Of a stretch of DNA of 64,000 nucleotides, positions 55,828 to 64,000 are shown one piece after another. The first letter of the stretch is position 1. Each line of letters starts with the position of its first letter. The notes under the pieces were generated by a model. The model ran no database searches and had not been told where the DNA came from. It saw nothing but the letters and a program-made list of their open reading frames with translations. The stretch spans positions 1 to 64,000 of the forward strand of contig DXVF01000008.1 in the NCBI GenBank assembly GCA_019417465.1, in the 5' to 3' direction. This DNA is from Clostridiales bacterium. GTDB lineage: Bacteria; Bacillota; Clostridia; TANB77; CAG-508. Both the position numbers and the translations under genes were made by a program.

Positions 55828-57548
55828 TACTTCCCCTCTCTTCTTTAGTATCTATTTGTAAATTCTTTATTTCTTTGTATGTTTTAGAAACCTTTTCTAA
55901 TTTTTCTTTAGTTCCTATAGATTCTACTTTTCCATCTTTTAGTACTAATATTGTATCTGCATATTTAAATGCAGATAATTTTTGAGAAGTGATTATAGCG
56001 GTTATTTTGTTTTCCTTTACATATTTATATATATTGTCTAGAACTTCTTTTTCAGTTTTTCTATCTAATGCACTTGTAATATCATCTAATAATAAAATTT
56101 TAGGATTTCCTACAAAGCTTCTTGCAATAGCTATTCTTTGCTTTTGTCCTCCAGATAAATTATTTGCATTATTTTCTAATTTTGTATTTATTCCATTTGG
56201 AAGCTTTTCTACAAATTCCCATGCTTCCGCATTTTTAAGAGCCATTATAACTTGATTATCAGTGATATCATTTCTTCCTAGAACAATATTTTCTTTAATT
56301 GTTTCTCTAAAAAACTCTGGTTTTTGTGATATTAGTAAAACATTTTGTTTAATTGTTTTTTTCTTGTATTCTTTTATATCTTTTTTACCTATAAAAATAT
56401 TACCACTTTGAATATCATAACTTTTATTTATTATATTTAGTATTGTACTTTTCCCACTACTTGCCTGACCTATTATGCCTAAAATTTCTCCTTCATGTAC
56501 TTTTAAACTAAATTTATTTAAGAGCGGAATATTATCATATGAAAATACTATGTTTTTTATATCAATTTCACCATTGTCTATAATTTCTAAAGTTCCCTCA
56601 TCTTCATCTGGTTTAATATCTAGTACACTCTTTACTCTTTTTGCAGATGTATATGCTCTTGTATAGATTGTTATTAAATTTGAAAACACAATAATTGCAA
56701 GTAACATTTGAGAAATATAGTTTATTACTGCAATTAATTCACCTTGACTTAAATCTCCAAGTGTTATTTGAATTCGTCCAAAATATAATATTGCAACTAT
56801 TGTAATATTTAAAATTAGTGTAGTTATAGGATTTAGAAGTCCGAGATACTATGTATGATTTTTTTGTATAATCATACATATCTTTATTTTCTTTTTCAAA
56901 TTTTTTCACTTCGTCTTTTTCTCCTAAAAAAGCTCTTATTACTCTTACATTTTGCAAATTTTCTTTTACTCTTGAAGATAAAATATCTAATTTTTCTTTT
57001 GATTTTTTATATAGAGGTGATACTTTTTTTACAATAAAAAACGTAAATATTGATAATAGCATCATAGATATAAATATAGTAATAGCATATTGTGGATTAA
57101 TTAAATAACACATGACAAGCGCTCCTATACAAATGAATGGAACTCTAATAACAAGCCTAATCCACATTGCTACTGCTATTTCTAGCTGTACTACATCATT
57201 TGTTATTATATTAGTTAATTCGGCTGTGCTTATTTTATCTATCTGTTTATTACTAAAACTATTTATAGTATTAAATAATTTTTTTCTAATATTTGTTCCA
57301 TATCCTTGAGATGCTTTTGCTGCAAAATATTGGCTATTTGCTGCAAAAAGAAATCCTATTATTACTAATATTAATAGACATACTCCAAATTTTATTATTT
57401 CATTTGTTTGAAGCTCAAACATTTTATCAATAATTTTACTCATAATAAATGGCAAAAGTACTTCTATTATGGCTTCTATTAGTTTTAACATTGGTCCTAT
57501 AATCGTCTCTTTTTTATAATCTTTTAAACATTTTAGTAACTCTTTCAA
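55817..57548 (-). CDS. ABC exporter, first half-transporter with a +1 CGG shift
   Basis: 576 residues. Six-helix domain, then an NBD with Walker A GIIGQASSGKSTILN, canonical signature LSGGQKQRIAIA, and Walker B ILLLDDITSALD where Asp replaces the catalytic Glu. Frame 0 meets CGG at 56843-56841; skipping the C reads TCT GGA CTT CTA AAT CCT, giving YIVSGLLNPITTLILNITIV, the fifth/sixth-helix region that links the two parts. Span is 3n+1. Drug or peptide export is the usual role. Confidence 0.92.
56841..56843 (-). other. CGGA +1 shift site, ABC exporter
   Basis: TCT CGG A in frame 0, in the transmembrane domain. Confidence 0.88.
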
Positions 57549-57813
57549 TATATCCTCCTGTTTTTTTCTATTATATTTTATGTATGCATATTTTTCAATT
57601 TTTTATTCATAATAATAGTAAAAAATCTGGGATGTTAAATATATATTAAAATTTACAAACCCACTTTGGAATCTAAAACTATAATAGCAGATTTGTTATT
57701 AAAATTTCTATATTATAATTAATTTCATATTAACTAACTAGTTAATATTGTTTTTCTAGTTTCTGTAAAATTCACCTTATAAATGCTATTTTTTGAGGTG
57801 TGAGGTGATAAAA

Positions 57814-58140
57814 ATGGCATTAGATTTTAATATTATTGGACAAAGATTAAAAAAAGCAAGACTTGATAAACATATAACTCAAGAACAATTAGCTGAAAAA
57901 ATTGATGTTTCTGTTGCTTTTTTAAGTAGAATTGAACGTGGCAATTCTCATATCAATTTAAAAAGATTAAGTGAAATATGTAATATTTTAGGTGTTAGTG
58001 AAGGCTATATTTTAAATGGTACATCTAGCAAATCTAAAATATATTTAGATTCAGAGTTTAGCGATATTTTGAAAAAATGTTCTCCTAAAAAACAAAAGCT
58101 AATTTATAATATTGCTAAATTGATTTCAGAAAATGATTAA
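57814..58140 (+). CDS. XRE-family HTH regulator, copy 1
   Basis: 108 residues, ALDFNIIGQRLKKARLDKHI, classical XRE HTH (TQEQLAEKIDVSVAFLSRIE) plus a C-terminal dimerisation region. GAGGTGATAAAA upstream. It is divergent from the ABC exporter operon, a common arrangement for its regulator. A near-identical second copy follows. Confidence 0.88.
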   Translation: MALDFNIIGQRLKKARLDKHITQEQLAEKIDVSVAFLSRIERGNSHINLKRLSEICNILGVSEGYILNGTSSKSKIYLDSEFSDILKKCSPKKQKLIYNIAKLISEND

Positions 58141-58230
58141 TAACAATCTTAACTTATTAGGAAATATTGCGTTTCTAGTATCTGTAAAATTCACCTTATA
58201 GATGCTATTTTTATCTATGAGGTGATAGAA

Positions 58231-58557
58231 GTGGCACTAGATTTTAATATTATTGGTCAAAGATTAAAAGAAGCAAGAAATAAAAAACACATAACTCAAC
58301 AACAATTAGCAGAAGAAATTGATGTTTCTGTTCCATTTTTAAGTAAAGTTGAATGTGGTAAAAATCATATTAATCTAAAAAGATTAAGTGAGATATGTAA
58401 TATCTTAGGTGTTAGTGAAGGTTATATTCTAAATGGTACATCTAGCAACTCTAAAATATATTTAGATTCAGAATTTAGTGATATTTTGAAAAAGTGCTCT
58501 CCTAAAAAACAGAAATTAATTTACAATATTGCTAAATTAATTTCAGATGAAAAATAA
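58231..58557 (+). CDS. XRE-family HTH regulator, copy 2
   Basis: 108 residues with GTG start. It differs from copy 1 at roughly 14 positions, mostly in the HTH (e.g. FLSKVECGKNHIN versus FLSRIERGNSHIN), while the C-terminal half is nearly identical. The 90 bases upstream are also duplicated (CTGTAAAATTCACCTTATA). A tandem duplication with divergence of DNA-recognition residues. Confidence 0.88.
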   Translation: MALDFNIIGQRLKEARNKKHITQQQLAEEIDVSVPFLSKVECGKNHINLKRLSEICNILGVSEGYILNGTSSNSKIYLDSEFSDILKKCSPKKQKLIYNIAKLISDEK

Positions 58558-58571
58558 AATTTATTTTAATA

Positions 58572-58619
58572 TTAAAATTAGCTAGATAGATTTATACATT
58601 CACATCTAGCTAATTTTAA
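58572..58619. terminator. Terminator of the XRE pair
   Basis: TTAAAATTAGCTAGAT / ATCTAGCTAATTTTAA stem. Confidence 0.8.
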
Positions 58620-58812
58620 CCTAACAATTTTTTTAATACAATATATTGTAAATTATTTTTATAGTTATATATTTTATTTCTTTATTACATTATACTTATT
58701 TCTTTAATTTTCCAATTCTTGATTTTTATGTATACTTATGTTAAAATATAGTTAGCCTAAATTTTAAAAAGACCTAGGACTTAAGGCGATTCTAGGCAAG
58801 GAGGTTTTTCCT

Positions 58813-59439
58813 ATGAAACTTTTAAATTTAGCACAACGGATGGAATCTCATGAACGCTACGAAGCTAATAAAGCTATCAACACTTTGATTAGCCAAAGCT
58901 TCAGGGCTTCAGTTCAACGTTTCACCATAAATGAGATTACTTGCAAGCCGTTGAAAAAAATGATATCTACTATCAGCTCACCATTTTTTGTGAATCTTAC
59001 TACATCTATCCCTTGTGGGGATTTGGAGTATGCATCTACAACTTTAAAAGATGCTGGTTGTGCCGTATTCTGTTTTCATCAAGGGCTCTCTACTCGACGC
59101 ATTTACACTGACTTGGAAGATCTCTCCAATGAAATTGCAAAAAAAGGCTACTACGAACCTACACACACAGGCACATATCATTCCTTATTTGACCACTTCG
59201 GTCTAAGGCGCGTGAGCAACTATATAGAAATTATCGACGCTCTCCTACGTGGTAGTATTTCTACTTGTCTTGTGATTAATGCTCTTTACCACAATGATTC
59301 AAATCGTCTTGGCAAGCATTTCGTCAATATTGTAGGAATTGACAAATCTACTGTATTTATTGATGATCCAAGCTGTGGTCGTATCACAAAGGACTTCAAA
59401 GCTTTTCTTGAATATATAGAAATTGCTTGGGTTTGGTGA
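58813..59439 (+). CDS. C39-like cysteine peptidase domain protein, GC-richer, with one unshifted CGG
   Basis: 208 residues. SIPCGDLEYASTTLKDAGCA contains a probable nucleophile Cys region, GKHFVNIVGIDKSTVFIDDP the His/Asp region typical of papain-like C39_2 domains. Codon use is clearly more G/C rich than in the surrounding genes, and CGG (AQRMES, 58837-58839) must be an ordinary codon since a shift leads to an early stop. Imperfect inverted repeats flank the gene (58773-58787 and 59459-59473). Probably imported. Confidence 0.72.
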   Translation: MKLLNLAQRMESHERYEANKAINTLISQSFRASVQRFTINEITCKPLKKMISTISSPFFVNLTTSIPCGDLEYASTTLKDAGCAVFCFHQGLSTRRIYTDLEDLSNEIAKKGYYEPTHTGTYHSLFDHFGLRRVSNYIEIIDALLRGSISTCLVINALYHNDSNRLGKHFVNIVGIDKSTVFIDDPSCGRITKDFKAFLEYIEIAWVW

Positions 59440-59474
59440 GACAATTAATTTACCTCTTGCCTAAAGTCTCAGGC

Positions 59475-59499
59475 CGCCAGATGTTTTATTCATCTGGCG
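59475..59499 (+). terminator. Terminator of the C39-like gene
   Basis: CGCCAGATG / CATCTGGCG perfect stem followed by a T-rich stretch. Confidence 0.8.
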
Positions 59500-59750
59500 T
59501 TATTTATTTTATAAATTTCTCTTTTAATAAATTCCTATATTCACATTCAATTATTTTAATCCTACTTTAATTATAATGATTTTTTAATAAAATGCTAGAT
59601 AATGTTGATACATTTCATCAAAAATTCTTAATTATTCTTTTATATTGCCATTTTTTTCTTTTTATGGTATTATTATAAAAGGCATTTTTTTATATTCGAT
59701 ATATATTTTTTAATAAACTGAACAAAATATACATATATAAGGAGGTTTTT

Positions 59751-61989
59751 ATGAATTTCGAACAATGGAATGGATTTAATAAAAAAGGAGAATGGACAAA
59801 AGAAATTGATGTTAGAGATTTTATTCAAAATAATTACAAACCTTATACAGGTGACGAAAAATTTTTAACACTTGCTACAGAAAAAACAAAAAAATTATGG
59901 AATGAAGTATTAGCTCTTTACGAAAAGGAAAGAACAAATGGTGGAGTTTTAGATGCTGATTGCAAAACACCTTCAAGCGTAAATAGCCATAATGCTGGAT
60001 ATATTAATAAAGACTTAGAAGAAATTGTTGGTCTTCAAACAGACGCGCCATTAAAAAGAGCTATTATGCCAAATGGTGGTATAAGAATTGTTGAAAAATC
60101 TTGCGAGGCTTATAGATTAAAAGTTGATGAAGACACTTCTAGAATCTATCATAATTTTAGGAAAACACATAATGATGGTGTATTTGATGTATATACACCT
60201 GATATTAGAGCAGCAAGAAGTTCTCATTTATTAACAGGTCTTCCAGATCGGATATGGTCGTGGAAGAATTATAGGAGATTACAGAAGAGTTGCTTTATAT
60301 GGTGTAGATAAATTAATAGAAGGTAAAAAAATAGATTTAAGTATATTAGATACAGATGAATTTACAGAAGATATTATACGCGAGCGTGAAGAAATTTCAG
60401 AACAAATTAAAGCACTTCAAGACTTAAAGAAAATGGCTGAAAAATATGGATTTGATATATCAAGTCCAGCTAAAAATGCCAAAGAAGCTATCCAATGGCT
60501 ATATTTTGGATATTTAGGTGCTGTAAAAGATCAAAATGGTGCTGCTATGAGTATTGGTAGAACTTCTACTTTCCTAGATATATATATAGAAAGAGATTTA
60601 AGTAATGGAACATTAACAGAATCTGTGGCTCAAGAACTAATGGATCATTTTATAATGAAATTAAGACTTGTACGTTTTTTAAGAACTCCTGAATATAATG
60701 AACTATTTAGTGGCGATCCTGTTTGGGTAACAGAAAGTATCGGTGGTATGGGAATTGATGGTAGAACATTAGTTACTAAAAACTCTTTTAGAGTTTTACA
60801 TTCACTTGTAAATTTAGGACCAGCTCCAGAACCTAATTTAACAGTACTTTGGTCAAAAAATCTTCCAGAAGGATTTAAAAACTATTGTGCAAAAATTTCA
60901 ATAGATACTTCTGCTATTCAATATGAAAATGATGATTTAATGAGAATAACTTTAGGTGATGATTATGGAATTGCTTGTTGTGTTTCTCCTATGAAAATTG
61001 GAAAACAAATGCAATACTTTGGTGCAAGAGCAAATCTTGCTAAAACTTTACTATATGCTATTAATGGTGGCAGAGACGAAAATTCAGGAAAACAAATTGC
61101 CCCTAAATTTGAACCAATAACTTCTGAATATTTAAACTATGATGAAGTAATGGAAAAATTTGATTGTATGATGGACTATGTTGCTAAAATTTATATAAAA
61201 GCTCTAAATGCTATTCATTATATGCATGATAAATATTCGTATGAAGCTTTAGAATTTGCACTTCATGATAGAGAAATTTATCGTACAATGGCTTGTGGAA
61301 TTGCTGGTTTATCAGTAGTAGCAGATTCTCTATCTGCAATAAAATATGCAAAAGTTAAAGTAATTCGTAATGAAGAAGGTTTAGCTGTAGATTATGAAGT
61401 AGAGGGAGATTTCCCTAAATACGGAAATGACGATGATAGAGTTGATTCTATAGCAGTAGAACTTGTTAAAACTTTTATGCGTAAATTAGAAAAACATCAA
61501 ATATATAGAGGTGCTACTCCTACCCTATCTGTTCTTACAATAACATCAAATGTTGTTTATGGAAAAGCGACAGGAAATACTCCTGATGGTAGAAGAGCAG
61601 GAGAACCTTTTGGTCCTGGTTCAAACCCTCTTCACGGAAGAGATATAAATGGTTCTTTAGCTGTTATGAACACAATAGCAAAACTTCCTTTTGAATATGC
61701 TTCTGATGGTATATCATTTACATTTGCAATTACACCTGATACATTAGGAAAAGATGAAAATACAAGAATTAATAATTTAGTAAGTATGCTAGATGGTTAC
61801 TTTATTCAAACAGGTCACCATATTAATGTAAATGTATTTAATAGAGCATTATTAGAAGATGCTATGAAGCATCCAGAAAAATACCCTCAACTTACAATCC
61901 GTGTTTCTGGATATGCAGTTCACTTTACAAAATTAACTAGAGAACAACAATTAGACGTTATTCATAGAACTATTCATGAAAGAATTTAA
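59751..61989 (+). CDS. pflB: Pyruvate formate-lyase with a +1 CGG shift
   Basis: Glycyl-radical enzyme converting pyruvate and CoA to acetyl-CoA and formate. 745 residues after the shift, the normal length. Frame 0 meets CGG at 60249-60251; skipping the C gives LLTGLPDGYGRGRIIGDYRR, an essentially invariant PFL segment. Active-site Cys pair in YGIACCVSPM and glycyl-radical motif RVSGYAVHFTKL are intact. AAGGAGG precedes the ATG. The activase gene follows. A central fermentation enzyme disrupted at an invariant motif would not be expected, so this strongly supports the shift. Confidence 0.97.
60249..60251 (+). other. CGGA +1 shift site, pflB
   Basis: GAT CGG A. GGA encodes the Gly of PDGYGRGRI. 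The frame-0 product ends 20 codons later. Confidence 0.94.
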
Positions 61990-61996
61990 TCTAATT

Positions 61997-62097
61997 TTAA
62001 CCCAAATGGGACAAAAAATTTGACCCATAAAGGACGGAGAATTTTAGCGAAAAAAAAATTAACCTTACCTAAATTCTCCGTCCCTCTCTTGGGTTAA
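61997..62097 (+). promoter_or_regulatory. Nested long hairpin between pflB and pflA
   Basis: Outer pair TTAACCCA (61997) with TGGGTTAA (62090); inner pair GGACGGAGAATTTTA (62032) with TAAATTCTCCGTCC (62070). No strong T-run follows. It probably stabilises pflB mRNA and lowers pflA expression by processing or partial termination. Confidence 0.7.
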
Positions 62098-62125
62098 TTT
62101 CTTAATTTTTTAGGAGGATTACTTT

Positions 62126-62848
62126 ATGTCAAATTTAATAGGAAGAGTTCACTCATTTGAAACATTTGGTGCAGTTGATGGACCTGGAATACGCTTTGTT
62201 ATTTTTATGCAAGGGTGCTTTCTGCAATGTAAATATTGCCATAATAGAGATACATGGGATATACATTGTGGTACTCCATATACTTCAAAAGAACTATTAG
62301 AAAAAATATTAAAATATAAAAATTACTTTATAGCATCTGGTGGAGGAGTTACAGTAAGTGGTGGCGAACCTCTTTTACAGCACAAGTTTTTAATAGAATT
62401 ATTTACTTCTTTAAAAAAAGAAAATATTAATACTGCAATAGATACTTCTGGAATTGTAGATTTGACAGATGATATGAAGAAATTAATTGACTTAACAGAC
62501 TTATTCTTATTAGATATAAAATGTATTAATGACGAAATTTGTAAGAAATTAACTGGTGTATCTAATAAAAAGGAATTAGCTTTTGCTAAATACTTAAGTG
62601 ATATTAATAAACCAATGTGGATTAGACAAGTAATTGTTCCTACTATTACTGATAGAACAGAAGATTTACAAAATTTAAAAGAATTCATTTCTACACTAAA
62701 TTCTGTAAAAAAAATAGAACTTCTTCCATATCATGATATGGGCAAAACAAAATGGATTAATATGGGATATAAATACGAATTAGAAAACATTCGTAATGCA
62801 GATAATAATGATATACAATATGCAAAAAATATATTAGGAATATCTTAA
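62126..62848 (+). CDS. pflA: Pyruvate formate-lyase activating enzyme
   Basis: 240 residues, radical SAM enzyme with CxxxCxxC as CFLQCKYCHN, the GG-EPLLQ motif in VSGGEPLLQHKF, and GRVHSFETFGAVDGPGIRFV at the N-terminus. It generates the glycyl radical on PflB. TAGGAGGATTACTTT upstream. Confidence 0.97.
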   Translation: MSNLIGRVHSFETFGAVDGPGIRFVIFMQGCFLQCKYCHNRDTWDIHCGTPYTSKELLEKILKYKNYFIASGGGVTVSGGEPLLQHKFLIELFTSLKKENINTAIDTSGIVDLTDDMKKLIDLTDLFLLDIKCINDEICKKLTGVSNKKELAFAKYLSDINKPMWIRQVIVPTITDRTEDLQNLKEFISTLNSVKKIELLPYHDMGKTKWINMGYKYELENIRNADNNDIQYAKNILGIS

Positions 62849-62892
62849 ATAAAAACACTTATATTGTATCTTAAAATTCAATAAATTCTAGA

Positions 62893-62925
62893 GGCACCAG
62901 TATAAAACTGGTGCCCCATTTTTTC
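62893..62925 (+). terminator. Terminator of pflBA
   Basis: GGCACCAG / CTGGTGCC stem with following T-run. Confidence 0.85.
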
Positions 62926-63042
62926 TCTAATACCTTTGAATGCCCTCTCATTCACCCAAAGTAATCTTACTTTTCAAGGATACCCTTTTTAATACCAACC
63001 CTATTGGGCCAATAACTAAAATAAGATTTAAAATTAGAGTAT

Positions 63043-63086
63043 CAAAAAAGATGATATTTTCTTTTATTAGAATATCATCTTTTTTC
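63043..63086. terminator. Terminator of the metal permease gene
   Basis: AAAAAAGATGATATT / AATATCATCTTTTTT stem, symmetrical A/T runs. Confidence 0.85.
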
Positions 63087-63142
63087 TAATTTGTCAACAT
63101 AAACACATTCATTTTTCAATTGATAATTATTTTATCATTACA

Positions 63143-63986
63143 CTATTCTTTTATTTTTGTTTTCAAAGCAAATGTAATAAAATATATTATTCCAGATATA
63201 ATTACAATTACTGGTCCTGTTGGTATATTGTAATAATAAGATAAAATAAGACCTGTAACTCCAGAAAATAATGAAAATAATATTGCATATAAATGATATA
63301 ACCTCATATTTTTCGCAATATTTCTACTTGATGCAGCTGGCAGAATAAGTAGAGAATTTATTAGAAGAATACCTATCCATCTAATAGAAATCATTACAAT
63401 AATTGCAATTAATATAACAAAAATATTATCAATTAATTTTACATTTATTCCTTTACTTTTTGCTAAACTAGTATTTATACTAATACAATTCAATTTATTA
63501 AAAAAGAACTTCCAAAAAACTATTGTTAGTACAAAACTAATTGCTAAATAAATAATTTCATTTGTATTAATACTTAAAATATCGCCTACTAAATAACTAG
63601 AATATTTATTAAAGTTACCACTTTGTGCAAGTATGGCTAAGCCTAATGCAATAGCAATAGATGAAAATACACTAATTATTGTATCTGCTCCATATGCGGT
63701 TTTATGTTTTACATAATTAAGTAATACTGCAAACACAATTGCAAATATTATCATCGAAATATTAATATTTGCTACACCAAAAAGCATTCCTATTGCAATT
63801 CCTGAAATAGCAGAATGTCCGAAGTGCATCTGAGAAAAAGGCCATTTTATTGTTTACAATCATTGTTCCTAAAATTGCAAAAATTGGTGATACTAAAACT
63901 ATTGCTATTAGCGCATTTTTCATAAATGCATATGACATAAAATCAAAAGGTAATATTGTTTCTAATATATTATATAAAATTTCCAT
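63143..63986 (-). CDS. ZnuB/TroC-like metal ABC permease with a +1 CGG shift
   Basis: 280 residues, about eight helices, ABC-3 family (zinc or manganese uptake). Frame 0 meets CGG at 63821-63819; skipping the C reads GCA CTT GGA CAT TCT GCT, giving AFFSDALGHSAISGIAIG, the family's conserved (S)DAL.H..L.G(I/V).L cytoplasmic loop. C-terminal part (IRWIGILLINSLLILPAASS) is typical. Span is 3n+1. Its start at 63986 is near the window edge; ATPase and binding-protein genes may lie beyond. Confidence 0.92.
63819..63821 (-). other. CGGA +1 shift site, metal permease
   Basis: CTT CGG A in frame 0. GGA encodes the Gly of DALGHSA. Confidence 0.9.
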
Positions 63987-64000
63987 TCTTAATTTATATT

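Noticed and set aside
892..63821. Systematic sequencing or assembly insertions of C before GGA as the cause of the frameshifts
   Set aside because: All 17 sites are exactly codon-phased; errors would hit NGGA in any phase and in intergenic DNA, and no out-of-phase frameshift was found in native genes. The surrounding bases share no longer motif. It remains the first thing to exclude with raw reads.
892..63821. CGG reassigned to another amino acid or read as stop
   Set aside because: A simple reassignment would keep frame 0, but homology continues in the +1 frame after each site, and frame 0 soon meets stops.

Overview
The window reads as a very AT-rich chromosome segment from an anaerobic, endospore-forming Bacillota (Clostridia-like, probably an uncultured gut lineage). 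The evidence is a set of Clostridia sporulation genes (spoIVB, spoVAC-AD-AE, spoIIID, yunB, sipL, yabG), a T-box upstream of pheST, pyruvate formate-lyase with its activase, and strongly A/T-ending codons. No tRNA, rRNA or CRISPR array was seen.

The most striking property is a genome-wide reading rule. Fourteen apparently native genes look frameshifted, and every break falls exactly at an in-frame CGG codon. Skipping the C, so that the next codon is GGA (16 cases) or GGT (1 case), restores the conserved full-length protein each time. There are 17 such sites: spoIVB (2), two pilin-like genes, the TadA/CpaF ATPase, truA, cdaA (last codons), pheT, rarA (2, one in the Walker A motif), spoVAC, spoVAD (2), spoVAE, an ABC exporter, pflB and a znuB-like permease. 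In these native genes I found no in-frame CGG read as an ordinary codon. About 50 CGG trinucleotides in the other two phases of coding strands have no effect on frame. Four in-frame CGGs read as ordinary codons (presumably Arg) occur only in three isolated, GC-richer genes that look imported. The best interpretation is efficient +1 frameshifting or quadruplet decoding at CGGA. A sequencing artefact is hard to reconcile with the perfect codon phasing.

Layout. 0.3-1.5 kb: spoIVB. 1.6-13.6 kb: a minus-strand Tad/Flp-like secretion or pilus operon (CpaB, two CpaE-like proteins, TadA ATPase, TadB/TadC-like, and a series of small pilin-like proteins sharing an MENASKAL-type start). 14-21.4 kb: truA, cdaA, pheST with T-box, and an Asn-rich membrane protein. 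21.5-23 kb: NfeD plus SPFH. 23.3-25.2 kb: rarA and ruvA. 25.7-27.8 kb: a forespore-type operon, dodecin-spoVAC-spoVAD-spoVAE, behind a sigma-G-like promoter. 27.9-33.1 kb: pyrimidine genes (two different OMP decarboxylases, dTMP kinase), a cysteine desulfurase-like enzyme and a dipeptidase. 33.2-41.8 kb: a SpoIIID-like gene, infC-rpmI-rplT, a VWA protein with a membrane-anchored ECF sigma factor, rplM-rpsI, an ORF6N protein and a heptad-repeat protein. 42-45.7 kb: yunB, sipL, veg, yabG.

46.5-52.6 kb: spoIIID is split into two halves by a 5.76 kb element that carries a large serine recombinase, a PIN-type module, a PepC-like protein and small genes. Precise recombination between 7-bp repeats (CAGTACA) would rebuild a 104-residue SpoIIID, so this is a skin-like, presumably developmentally excised intervening element. 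53-59.4 kb: accessory genes (RelA/SpoT-like, heterodimeric ABC exporter, tandem XRE regulators, C39-like protein). 59.7-64 kb: pflB-pflA and a metal ABC permease. Several families of hairpin-forming intergenic repeats are scattered through the window.
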